Shown: positions 1-5,784 of the stretch, in pieces
How the letters are laid out: the number at the start of each line of letters is the position of its first letter
Position numbering within the stretch: position 1 is the first letter of the stretch
NCBI GenBank assembly: GCA_945878385.1
Contig: CAMCTE010000109.1
Coordinates: forward strand, 1 to 8,818
Reading direction: 5' to 3'
Length of the DNA: 8,818 nt
Source: Azohydromonas lata NBRC 102462
Lineage (GTDB): Bacteria; Pseudomonadota; Gammaproteobacteria; Burkholderiales; Burkholderiaceae_C
Notes under the pieces: model-generated
Seen by the model: the letters and a program-made list of their open reading frames with translations, nothing else
What the model was told of the DNA's origin: nothing
Databases searched by the model: none
Program-made: the position numbers and the translations under genes

Positions 1-487
1 ACACGCCGGCCTGCCACACACCCAACACCCACTGCAGCACGCCGCCGCCCCAGAACTGCGTGATGCGGGCGCCGGCCAAGGCCTTGAAGCGCTGTTGCCG
101 CGTGGCTTCCAGTGTGAACAGGCTCAAGGCCCCGAGCGTGCCCACCATCGCGGGAATGGCCAAAGGCCAAGTGGCTCCCCACCAGACGGCGGCTGCAAGG
201 GCGGCCAAAAGGGCAACCCCGCTGACGGCCAGCAACACCCGCACACAAAGCGCGCGCAGCGCGGCGGCCTCGGCTTCGCTTTGGGCCAAAGGCAAAGCAA
301 ACTCATAGCGCGCGCAGGCCACCACCGCCACATTCGCGCCGATGGCTGATGCAAGGTGAAACACGCCGAAGACTTCAGGGCCATAGAGCCTGGCCAGAAA
401 GGGGCCGAGCAGCAAAGGCCCCAACTGGGCCGCGCCACTGCCCAGCAGCAGGGTGAGCGTCCCGCGCCACAGGGGGGCTGCGTTCAC
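1..487 (-). CDS. Polysaccharide (O-antigen) flippase, Wzx/PST type, N-terminal part
   Basis: Partial gene: 162 codons are visible and the 3' end lies beyond the left edge; flippases of this family are usually 400-500 residues. The translation (MNAAPLWRGTLTLLLGSG...) is very hydrophobic. I see likely membrane segments near residues 8-34, 40-58, 80-104 and 106-126, with a fifth beginning near 146. The segment CARYEFALPLAQSEAEA (about 58-74) resembles the RYE-L-I-LP-S--EA signature after the second helix in polysaccharide biosynthesis/Wzx proteins. The role, known for the family, is moving undecaprenyl-diphosphate-linked oligosaccharide across the inner membrane. The start is a GTG at 487-485 whose last two bases are the first two of the wlbC stop codon (GTGA). 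The next in-frame ATG is more than 110 codons further in and would remove most helices, so GTG is preferred. It is last in the visible wlb operon. An alternative MOP-superfamily exporter cannot be excluded without the C-terminus. Confidence 0.82.
   Translation of the reverse strand, partial: MNAAPLWRGTLTLLLGSGAAQLGPLLLGPFLARLYGPEVFGVFHLASAIGANVAVVACARYEFALPLAQSEAEAAALRALCVRVLLAVSGVALLAALAAAVWWGATWPLAIPAMVGTLGALSLFTLEATRQQRFKALAGARITQFWGGGVLQWVLGVWQAGV
484..487 (-). other. GTGA stop/start overlap joining wlbC to the flippase gene
   Basis: On the minus strand the four bases read GTGA: GTG is the flippase start and TGA is the wlbC stop. A 4-base overlap of this kind normally means translational coupling by terminating ribosomes. 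Only a weak CAGG lies upstream of the GTG (7 nt spacing), which fits a coupled start. Confidence 0.7.
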
Positions 488-1593
488 GCGCAGGCCTGCT
501 CGAGCGCCGCGATCACGCGGTCCTGGTCGGCTTGTGAAAGGTCTGCACTCATGGGCAGGCTCAACACGGTTCGCGCGGCCTCATCGGCCACGGGGCAGCA
601 ATCAGGGCAGCACTCAAGCGCATAGGCCAACTGCCGGTGCATCGGAATCGGGTAGTGGATGGCGGTGGGGATGCCCTGCGCTTGCAGCGCTTCCTGCAGC
701 ACCTGGCGCTGCGGGGCGAACACGGTGTATTGCCCGAACACGCTGCGGCGTTCAGGCCGAATCGTCACCGGGCGCACACCGGCGCGTTGCAAACGGGCAC
801 TGTTGGCGATGGCCTGGGTGTAGCGTTCCCCCAGCGCCGCGCGCCGCTGCAGTTCCCATTCAAACCGTCCCCACTTGGCCAACACCACCGCACATTGCAG
901 CGTGTCCATGCGACCGCCCACACCCACGCGGGTATGGCGGTAACGCGCGCTCTGGCCATGTACGCGGATTTCGCGGGCCGCCTGGGCCAGCGCGTCGTCG
1001 TCGGTAAACAGGGCACCGCCATCGCCATAGCAACCCAGGGGCTTGCTGGGAAAAAAACTGGTGCATCCGATGGTGGACAGGTGGGTGCTGCGTCGGCCGC
1101 GGTACAACGCACCGAAGCTCTGCGCAGCGTCTTCAACCACCGGCAAACCGTGGCGCGCCGCAATGGCGTTGAGGGCGGCCATGTCCGCGCACTGACCATA
1201 CAGGCTCACCGGCATGATGGCGCGGGTGCGCGGCGTGATGTGGGCTTCGACCAAGGAGGCGTTGATGTTGCAGGTGTCGGGCTCAATGTCCACAAAGACG
1301 GGCTTGGCGCCGAGCAACACCACCACTTCAGCCGTGGCCGCGAAGGTGAAGGGCGAGGTGATGACTTCATCACCCGGCCCGACACCCAGGGCCATCAATG
1401 AAACCAGCAATGCCTCGGTGCCGCTGGCAACGGTTACGCAATGCCGCGCGCCGGTGTAGGCCGCAAGCACCTGCTCCAACTCCTGCACCTCCGGGCCCAT
1501 GATGTACTGACCATGGTCCAGCACGCGCTGGATGCGGGTGTCGATCTCGCCTTTCAGTGCGGCGTATTGGGCCTTGAGGTCGGTGAATTGCAT
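484..1593 (-). CDS. wlbC: UDP-3-oxo-GlcNAcA 3-aminotransferase, DegT/DnrJ/EryC1/StrS family (WlbC/WbpE)
   Basis: A complete 369-residue PLP enzyme, the usual size. It matches, from memory, Pseudomonas WbpE and Bordetella WlbC along its length: FTDLKAQYA at the start, RVLDHGQYIMGPEV (23-36), the ASGTEAL cofactor loop (56-62), VSLYGQCADM (129-138), EDAAQSFGA (154-162, with Asp155 expected at the pyridine nitrogen and Gln158 over the ring), and TSFFPSKPLGCYGDGGA (178-194) with Lys184 as the Schiff-base lysine. In this family the enzyme moves an amino group, usually from glutamate, to the C3 ketone of UDP-2-acetamido-3-oxo-glucuronate made by WlbA. The 2-oxoglutarate released can recycle NADH on the dehydrogenase in coupled systems. 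The start ATG at 1593 lies 14 bases after the wlbB stop, with no clear Shine-Dalgarno. Oddities: a seven-T run encoding part of TSFF next to the active lysine, and a CCPDCC cysteine cluster (328-333). Another sugar aminotransferase of the family is possible, but the wlbA/wlbB context argues for this substrate. Confidence 0.93.
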   Translation of the reverse strand: MQFTDLKAQYAALKGEIDTRIQRVLDHGQYIMGPEVQELEQVLAAYTGARHCVTVASGTEALLVSLMALGVGPGDEVITSPFTFAATAEVVVLLGAKPVFVDIEPDTCNINASLVEAHITPRTRAIMPVSLYGQCADMAALNAIAARHGLPVVEDAAQSFGALYRGRRSTHLSTIGCTSFFPSKPLGCYGDGGALFTDDDALAQAAREIRVHGQSARYRHTRVGVGGRMDTLQCAVVLAKWGRFEWELQRRAALGERYTQAIANSARLQRAGVRPVTIRPERRSVFGQYTVFAPQRQVLQEALQAQGIPTAIHYPIPMHRQLAYALECCPDCCPVADEAARTVLSLPMSADLSQADQDRVIAALEQACA

Positions 1594-1607
1594 CGGAGCG
1601 GCGGTGT

Positions 1608-2204
1608 TCAGACCAGGAGACTCAGGCCTTGCCGGGTGAGTTCATACCGGTCACCCGCAACCGGGCATGTGGCACGCAGGGGCGGCTGCCCAGCCTGCAG
1701 TTGCAATGGCAGTGGCAGCCGTTGGCCATTGCGGCTCATCCAGCCTACTTGGCGGGCTGGCACGCCGGCCATCAACGCGAAATCGGGCACATCGCCGCGC
1801 ACCACGGCACCTGCGGCCACGAAGGCATAGGCGCCGATGGTGGCGCCACACACGATGGTGCAGTTGGCGCCCAAGGTGGCGCCGCGCCGCACCAGCGTGG
1901 GCCGGTATTCCTGCTTGCGCTCCACCGCCGCGCGCGGGTTCAACACATTGGTAAACACCATGCTGGGCCCGCAGAAGACCTCGTCTTCCAGGGTGACGCC
2001 GTCGTACACCGACACCTGGTTCTGAATCTTGACCCTGTGCCCGATCACCACCTGATTGCCGATGAACACGCCCTGCCCGAGCGAGCACTGCTCGCCGATT
2101 CGCGCACCCGCACACACATGGACGAAGTGCCAGATGCGCGTACCCGCGCCCACTTGCGCGCCTTCATCGACGATGGCACTGGGGTGCAGGTAGAGCGTGT
2201 TCAT
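1608..2204 (-). CDS. wlbB: UDP-GlcNAc3NA 3-N-acetyltransferase, left-handed beta-helix (WlbB/WbpD)
   Basis: A 198-residue hexapeptide-repeat acyltransferase. The [LIV]-G-X4 pattern runs from about residue 8 to 155: IVDEGAQVGAGTRIW, ARIGEQCSLGQGVFIG, VVIGHRVKIQ, TLEDEVFCGPSM, ATLGANCTIVCGATIG. The FTNVLNPRA loop (84-92) leaves the helix where WbpD and WlbB carry their active-site loop. The ending AGVPARQVGWM is typical of the group. The known role is acetyl transfer from acetyl-CoA to the 3-amino group made by WlbC, giving UDP-2,3-diacetamido-2,3-dideoxyglucuronate. Such enzymes work as trimers in the cytoplasm. After GWM there is a tail of about 40 residues (RNGQRL...ATCPVAGDRYEL) that looks like a zinc-ribbon tail with most cysteines absent. 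The start ATG at 2204 has no Shine-Dalgarno. The gene follows wlbA by 41 bases and precedes wlbC by 14, so the three are almost certainly one operon. Confidence 0.92.
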   Translation of the reverse strand: MNTLYLHPSAIVDEGAQVGAGTRIWHFVHVCAGARIGEQCSLGQGVFIGNQVVIGHRVKIQNQVSVYDGVTLEDEVFCGPSMVFTNVLNPRAAVERKQEYRPTLVRRGATLGANCTIVCGATIGAYAFVAAGAVVRGDVPDFALMAGVPARQVGWMSRNGQRLPLPLQLQAGQPPLRATCPVAGDRYELTRQGLSLLV

Positions 2205-2245
2205 GGGTGAGTCGGCACGGGGCGGTGTGCGCTTGGCCGTCGGAT

Positions 2246-3322
2246 TCAGAACACCAGGGGCAAGCCCACGCGCACGCCGTCGCGCGCACTGCGGTAGGCC
2301 GCGATGATCACTTCCAGCGAGCGCAGGCCTTCATAGCCATCGACCTCGGCATGCGCCTTGCCCTGGAGGGTGTCCAACACATTGGCGTAGTACAGCGGAT
2401 GGCCGTGCCCGTATACCGAAGGAGGCTCGTAGTTGGCGCTGCGGATCAACTCATCCTCCGGCAGCGCCTGGTCGAACTGCCAGTGCTGGATCTGGTTGAC
2501 CGCCACACCGCCGATGCGCACCGTGCCCTGTTCACCAAGCAGCGTGATGCTGCCCTCGAAGTTCTTGGCATGGGTGAGCATGGTCACATTGATCGACGCC
2601 AGCGCTCCGCTGCGCAGGCGCAGGCTCATCACACCGGTGTCCTCGGCCTCGATATTGCGCGCAAGCGTGGCGGTGTAGGCGTGCACATTGTCTACCGGCC
2701 CCACCAGCCAATCCACCATGTCCACATAGTGGCTGGCCTGGTTCATGAAGGCACCACCGTCCAAGTCCCAACGGCCGCGCCAGGGGGCTTCGTCGTAGTA
2801 ACTTTGTGGCCGTGTCCAGAACACATTCACATTGACCATGGCGATGCGGCCGAAGCGGCCTTGGTCGATGGCGCGCTTGAGGCACTGCATGGTGGGGTTC
2901 AGGCGGTTTTGCTTGACCACGAAGAGCTTGACGCCCGCATCGCGGCAGGCGCGCACCATCGCCATGCCTTCGTCCCACTTGGTGGCCATCGGTTTTTCTG
3001 TGAGCACATGCACGCCGGCCTGCGCGCAGCGAATCGCCTGGCGGGGATGCAAACCGCTGGGAGTGGCCAACACCACCAGATCGGGCTGAATGCCGGGCGC
3101 AGCCAACAGCGCTTCCAATGACGGGAAAGCGGGCGCGCCGGTGCGCTGAGCGGCGGCGGCAGCGCGGTCGGGTTGGTTGTCGCACACCGCCACCCAGTGG
3201 GCGCGGTCGGCATGCCGCTCGAGCGCCTCGATGTGGTTGCGCGCAATGCGCCCACAACCCACCAGGGCCAGACGCAATGGGCGGCCCGTGACGGGCTGGT
3301 TGGCCGCAAAGGGAAGGCTCAT
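2246..3322 (-). CDS. wlbA: UDP-GlcNAcA 3-dehydrogenase, Gfo/Idh/MocA family (WlbA/WbpB)
   Basis: A complete 358-residue oxidoreductase. The N-terminal Rossmann domain begins LRLALVGCGRIARNH (16-30; GxGxxA-type NAD loop). The family motif TEKPMA (108-113) has the catalytic Lys110. The C-terminal alpha/beta domain has GGAFMNQASHYVDM (189-202), with His198 as the likely second catalytic residue and Asn194 as in WlbA proteins. The family oxidises the C3 hydroxyl of UDP-N-acetylglucosaminuronic acid with NAD+, feeding WlbC and WlbB. Some members regenerate NAD+ with 2-oxoglutarate; I cannot tell from sequence whether this one does. The start is firm: an in-frame TGA lies only two codons upstream of the ATG at 3322, and the Rossmann fold begins at residue 17. 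No Shine-Dalgarno is visible upstream. It is the first gene of the leftward polysaccharide operon and is divergent from lysS. The exact substrate is inferred mainly from the neighbouring acetyltransferase and aminotransferase. Confidence 0.9.
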   Translation of the reverse strand: MSLPFAANQPVTGRPLRLALVGCGRIARNHIEALERHADRAHWVAVCDNQPDRAAAAAQRTGAPAFPSLEALLAAPGIQPDLVVLATPSGLHPRQAIRCAQAGVHVLTEKPMATKWDEGMAMVRACRDAGVKLFVVKQNRLNPTMQCLKRAIDQGRFGRIAMVNVNVFWTRPQSYYDEAPWRGRWDLDGGAFMNQASHYVDMVDWLVGPVDNVHAYTATLARNIEAEDTGVMSLRLRSGALASINVTMLTHAKNFEGSITLLGEQGTVRIGGVAVNQIQHWQFDQALPEDELIRSANYEPPSVYGHGHPLYYANVLDTLQGKAHAEVDGYEGLRSLEVIIAAYRSARDGVRVGLPLVF

Positions 3323-3327
3323 GGCGG

Positions 3328-3356
3328 TTCAGTGTACGGGGTGAGGCACTTAAAAT
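3328..3356 (+). promoter_or_regulatory. Possible sigma-70 promoter for lysS
   Basis: TAAAAT at 3351-3356 is a five-of-six match to the -10 consensus. TTCAGT at 3328-3333, 17 bases upstream, is a weak three-of-six -35. Transcription would start near 3363, giving a leader of about 68 nt that includes both inverted repeats. The weak -35 keeps confidence low. Confidence 0.35.
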
Positions 3357-3364
3357 GCGAAGTT

Positions 3365-3387
3365 TGCCCGCTTCCAGCCTGCGGGCA
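3365..3387 (+). repeat. Perfect 7-bp inverted repeat in the lysS leader
   Basis: TGCCCGC (3365-3371) and GCGGGCA (3381-3387) are exact reverse complements with a 9-base loop. In RNA this would be a GC-rich hairpin early in the predicted lysS leader. It has no following T-run in either direction, so it does not look like an intrinsic terminator. It could equally be a protein-binding site between the divergent promoters. Confidence 0.45.
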
Positions 3388-3394
3388 CCCGCTG

Positions 3395-3407
3395 CGCGCC
3401 CGGCGCG
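3395..3407 (+). repeat. 13-nt near-palindrome upstream of the lysS start
   Basis: CGCGCC-C-GGCGCG is a 6+6 palindrome around a single central C, 23 bases before the lysS ATG. In DNA it could be a small operator. In RNA it could form a short hairpin close to the initiation region. Such sequences also arise by chance in GC-rich DNA. Confidence 0.3.
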
Positions 3408-3430
3408 TGGCTCAACCTCGAACCGCCTCC

Positions 3431-4996
3431 ATGAGCACCAACGCCGCGCACCCCAACCCCTCCACGCCTGCTGTTGAAGCGCCCGACGAGAACAAGCTGA
3501 TGGCCGAGCGGCGCGAAAAATTGGCCGCCCTGCGCAGCCAGTGCCAAGCGCACGGTGCGGTGCCCTTCCCCAACGATTTCAAGCCACGCCACCAGGCCGG
3601 CGACCTGCAAACCCGCTACGCGGGCATTCCCAACGAAGTGTTGGAGCCGCAAGCGGTGCAGGTGAGCGTGGCCGGGCGGCTGATGCTCAAGCGGGTGATG
3701 GGCAAGGCCTGCTTCGGCACGCTGCAGGACGGATCCTTCGGCCCCAAAGACCTGCCCGCGGGGCGACTGCAGGTGTACGTGACGCTGGACGCGGTGGGTG
3801 AGGCCACGCTGAACGCCTTCAAGCACTGGGACCTGGGCGACATCCTGGGCTGCGAGGGCACGCTGTTTCGCACCAAGACCGGTGAACTCTCGGTCAAGGC
3901 CAGCACCATCCGGCTGTTGACCAAGAGCCTGCGCCCGCTGCCCGACAAGTTCCACGGCATGAGCGACCAGGAGCAGAAGTACCGCCAGCGCTATGTGGAC
4001 CTGATCACCGACGAACAGGCCCGCTCACGCTTCGTGGCACGCAGCAAGGCGGTGTCCTCCATCCGTCACTTCATGGTGGAGCACGGATTCCTGGAAGTGG
4101 AAACGCCGATGCTGCACCCCATTCCCGGTGGCGCCAATGCCAAGCCCTTCGTGACGCACCACAACGCGCTCGACCAAGAGATGTTCCTGCGCATCGCGCC
4201 CGAGCTCTATCTCAAGCGACTGGTGGTGGGCGGCTTCGAGCGGGTGTTCGAGATCAACCGCAACTTCCGCAACGAAGGCATCAGCGTCCGGCACAACCCT
4301 GAATTCACGATGATGGAGTTCTACGCGGCCTACTGGAACTACCACGATGTGATGGACTACACCGAGCAGGTGCTGCGCCACGCGGCGCGCCAAGCCACCG
4401 GCAGCGCGGTGCTGCAGTACAACGGGCGCGAGGTGAATCTGGACAAGCCCTTTGTGCGCCTGTCCATCCGCGACGCCATCATCCGCCATGTGCCGCAGGT
4501 AGGCGCCCAGCGCATCGACGACACCCACGCCCTGACCGAAGAATTGAAGAAGCTGGGCAAGACGCCGCCGGCGCACTGGAACCTGGCGCAGCTGCAGTTC
4601 GGCGTGTTCGAGGAACTGGTGGAGCAGCACCTGTGGGAGCCCACCTTCATCGTAGACCACCCGGTGGAAGTGAGCCCGCTGGCGCGCGCGTCCGATGCAG
4701 ACCCCACCCGCACCGAGCGCTTTGAGCTCTACATGACCGGGCGTGAAATCGCCAACGGATTTTCAGAGCTCAATGACGCGGAAGACCAAGCCGCGCGCTT
4801 TCATGCGCAGGTGGCCAACAAGGACGCAGGAGACGAAGAAGCGATGTATTTCGATCACGACTTCCTGCGCGCGCTGGAATACGGTATGCCGCCCACTGGC
4901 GGCTGCGGCATCGGCATCGACCGACTGGTGATGCTGCTGACGGATTCGCCCTCGATCCGCGATGTGGTGCTGTTCCCTGCCCTGCGGCGGGAATAA
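3431..4996 (+). CDS. lysS: Lysyl-tRNA synthetase, class II
   Basis: A complete enzyme of 521 residues, slightly longer than the roughly 505 typical of E. coli LysS. It charges tRNA-Lys with lysine in the cytoplasm. The N-terminal helix (ENKLMAERREKLAALR, 20-35) and anticodon-binding OB fold (about 75-165, including HWDLGDILGCEGT) precede the class II catalytic domain. Motif 1 is around FLEVETPMLHP (220-230). Motif 2 is FRNEGISVRHNPEFTMMEFY (279-298), with Arg280 and Glu282. Motif 3 is GCGIGIDRLVMLL (491-503), with Arg498. The sequence AELYLKRL-type block is present as PELYLKRL (257-264). The frame is open upstream of 3431, but homologues begin about 20 residues before the ENKL helix, so this ATG is preferred. 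No Shine-Dalgarno is evident. Relative to E. coli, about eight extra residues (around 101-110) sit in an OB-fold hairpin. It is divergent from wlbA and converges on the enoyl-CoA hydratase gene two bases away. It probably marks the conserved edge of the polysaccharide locus. Confidence 0.97.
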   Translation: MSTNAAHPNPSTPAVEAPDENKLMAERREKLAALRSQCQAHGAVPFPNDFKPRHQAGDLQTRYAGIPNEVLEPQAVQVSVAGRLMLKRVMGKACFGTLQDGSFGPKDLPAGRLQVYVTLDAVGEATLNAFKHWDLGDILGCEGTLFRTKTGELSVKASTIRLLTKSLRPLPDKFHGMSDQEQKYRQRYVDLITDEQARSRFVARSKAVSSIRHFMVEHGFLEVETPMLHPIPGGANAKPFVTHHNALDQEMFLRIAPELYLKRLVVGGFERVFEINRNFRNEGISVRHNPEFTMMEFYAAYWNYHDVMDYTEQVLRHAARQATGSAVLQYNGREVNLDKPFVRLSIRDAIIRHVPQVGAQRIDDTHALTEELKKLGKTPPAHWNLAQLQFGVFEELVEQHLWEPTFIVDHPVEVSPLARASDADPTRTERFELYMTGREIANGFSELNDAEDQAARFHAQVANKDAGDEEAMYFDHDFLRALEYGMPPTGGCGIGIDRLVMLLTDSPSIRDVVLFPALRRE

Positions 4997-5019
4997 GCCT
5001 ACTTGTTGAAAACCGGCTT
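4995..5019. other. Weak inverted repeat spanning the convergent stops
   Basis: AAGCC (4995-4999) and GGCTT (5015-5019) could pair across a 15-base loop around the junction of lysS and the hydratase gene. The stem is only 5 bp and no T-run follows in either direction, so it is a poor terminator. It is recorded because no other terminator candidate exists between these convergent genes. Confidence 0.2.
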
Positions 5020-5784
5020 GCGCTTGTTGACGAAGGCGTCCATGCCTTCGCGCTGATCGGAGGTGCCGAACATCGAATGGAACAGGCGCCGTTCGATGTG
5101 CAGGCCTTCGGTGAGGGACGATTCAAAGGTGGCGTTCACCGCCTCCTTGGTGGCCATCACCGCCAAGCGCCCGAAGCCGCAGATCTTGTCGGCTGCGGCC
5201 AGCGCTTCTTCCATCACCTTGTCGGCGGGCAACACGCGCGAGACCAGGCCGCATCGCTCGGCCTCGGCGGCGTCCATCCAGCGGTTGGTCAGCAGCATGT
5301 CCATGGCCTTGGCCTTGCCCACGGTGCGGGGCAGCCGCTGGGTGCCGCCGGCGCCGGCGATGACACCAATGGTGATTTCGGGCTGGCCGAACTTGGCGTT
5401 GTCGGCTGCGAAGATCATGTCGCACATCATGGCCAGTTCGCAGCCGCCGCCCAGGGCCACGCCCTGCACCACGGCCATCACCGGCTTGCGCACACTGCGG
5501 ATGGCTTCCCAGTTGCGGGAGATGTAATTGTTGCCGTAGACCTTCTGAAAATCGTAGTCCTTCATCGCGGCGATGTCTGCGCCTGCGGCGAAGGCCTTTT
5601 CGCTGCCCGTGAGGATGATGCAGCCGATGGTGTCGTCGCGGTCAAAGGCCATGAGCGCCGCTCCCAGCTCGTCCATGAGCTGGTCGTTCAGCGCGTTCAT
5701 CGCCTTGGGGCGGTTCAGGATGATCACGCCGGTTTTCAGGTCGGCCGTGCCGCGGGTGTCTGTGAGGATGGTCTCGTAGCTCAT
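4999..5784 (-). CDS. Enoyl-CoA hydratase (crotonase family)
   Basis: A 261-residue complete crotonase, the usual length for a monofunctional hydratase. It would hydrate trans-2-enoyl-CoA to 3-hydroxyacyl-CoA in fatty-acid or related acyl-CoA breakdown. The sequence aligns by eye with mitochondrial ECHS1: KAFAAGADI (63-71, Ala69 in the oxyanion hole), ALGGGCELAMMCD (110-122, Gly113 oxyanion hole and catalytic Glu116), and FGQPEITIGV (132-141, catalytic Glu136). Both acid residues are present, so true hydratase activity is likely rather than an isomerase or other crotonase reaction. One oddity is GVIAGAGGTQRL (140-151), where the family normally has GVIPGAGGTQRL. The start ATG at 5784 overlaps the DUF3108 stop (ATGA), with no good Shine-Dalgarno, so translation is probably coupled. 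The tail meets lysS two bases away. Acyl-chain preference cannot be judged from sequence. Confidence 0.95.
   Translation of the reverse strand: MSYETILTDTRGTADLKTGVIILNRPKAMNALNDQLMDELGAALMAFDRDDTIGCIILTGSEKAFAAGADIAAMKDYDFQKVYGNNYISRNWEAIRSVRKPVMAVVQGVALGGGCELAMMCDMIFAADNAKFGQPEITIGVIAGAGGTQRLPRTVGKAKAMDMLLTNRWMDAAEAERCGLVSRVLPADKVMEEALAAADKICGFGRLAVMATKEAVNATFESSLTEGLHIERRLFHSMFGTSDQREGMDAFVNKRKPVFNK
5781..5784 (-). other. ATGA stop/start overlap joining the DUF3108 gene to the hydratase gene
   Basis: On the minus strand these bases read ATGA: ATG begins the enoyl-CoA hydratase and TGA ends the DUF3108 gene. This indicates one transcript and probable translational coupling. Confidence 0.7.

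Larger units (their letters stand above)
3323..3430. promoter_or_regulatory. Shared 108-bp intergenic region between divergent wlbA and lysS
   Basis: This is the only sizeable non-coding stretch in the window. It must carry signals for both divergent genes unless promoters lie inside the coding sequences. It holds an AT-rich patch (acttaaaatg, about 3348-3357) in otherwise GC-rich DNA, then two GC-rich inverted repeats on the lysS side. No recognisable operator for a known regulator is seen. That both promoters sit here is inference from gene orientation. Confidence 0.6.

Noticed and set aside
124..438. Minus-strand frame with many Trp/Pro/Cys residues inside the flippase region
   Set aside because: The +1-shifted frame from the GTG at 487 gives a far better membrane-protein translation with flippase features; this one is a shadow.
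2207..3121. Long plus-strand open frame of about 300 codons opposite wlbA
   Set aside because: It lies fully antisense to a well-supported dehydrogenase. Its product is His/Ala/Gly-rich with no recognisable domain, as expected from the reverse complement of a GC-biased gene.
3173..3430. Extension of lysS upstream to give a product of about 607 residues
   Set aside because: The extra 86 residues overlap wlbA and the intergenic region, resemble no LysRS N-terminus and would be unusually long. The ATG at 3431 fits the family.
5002..5030. Direct repeat CTTGTTGA (5002-5009 and 5023-5030)
   Set aside because: Both copies lie in the hydratase C-terminus and encode similar Asn-Lys-containing residues. 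With only two short copies it is best explained by coding sequence.
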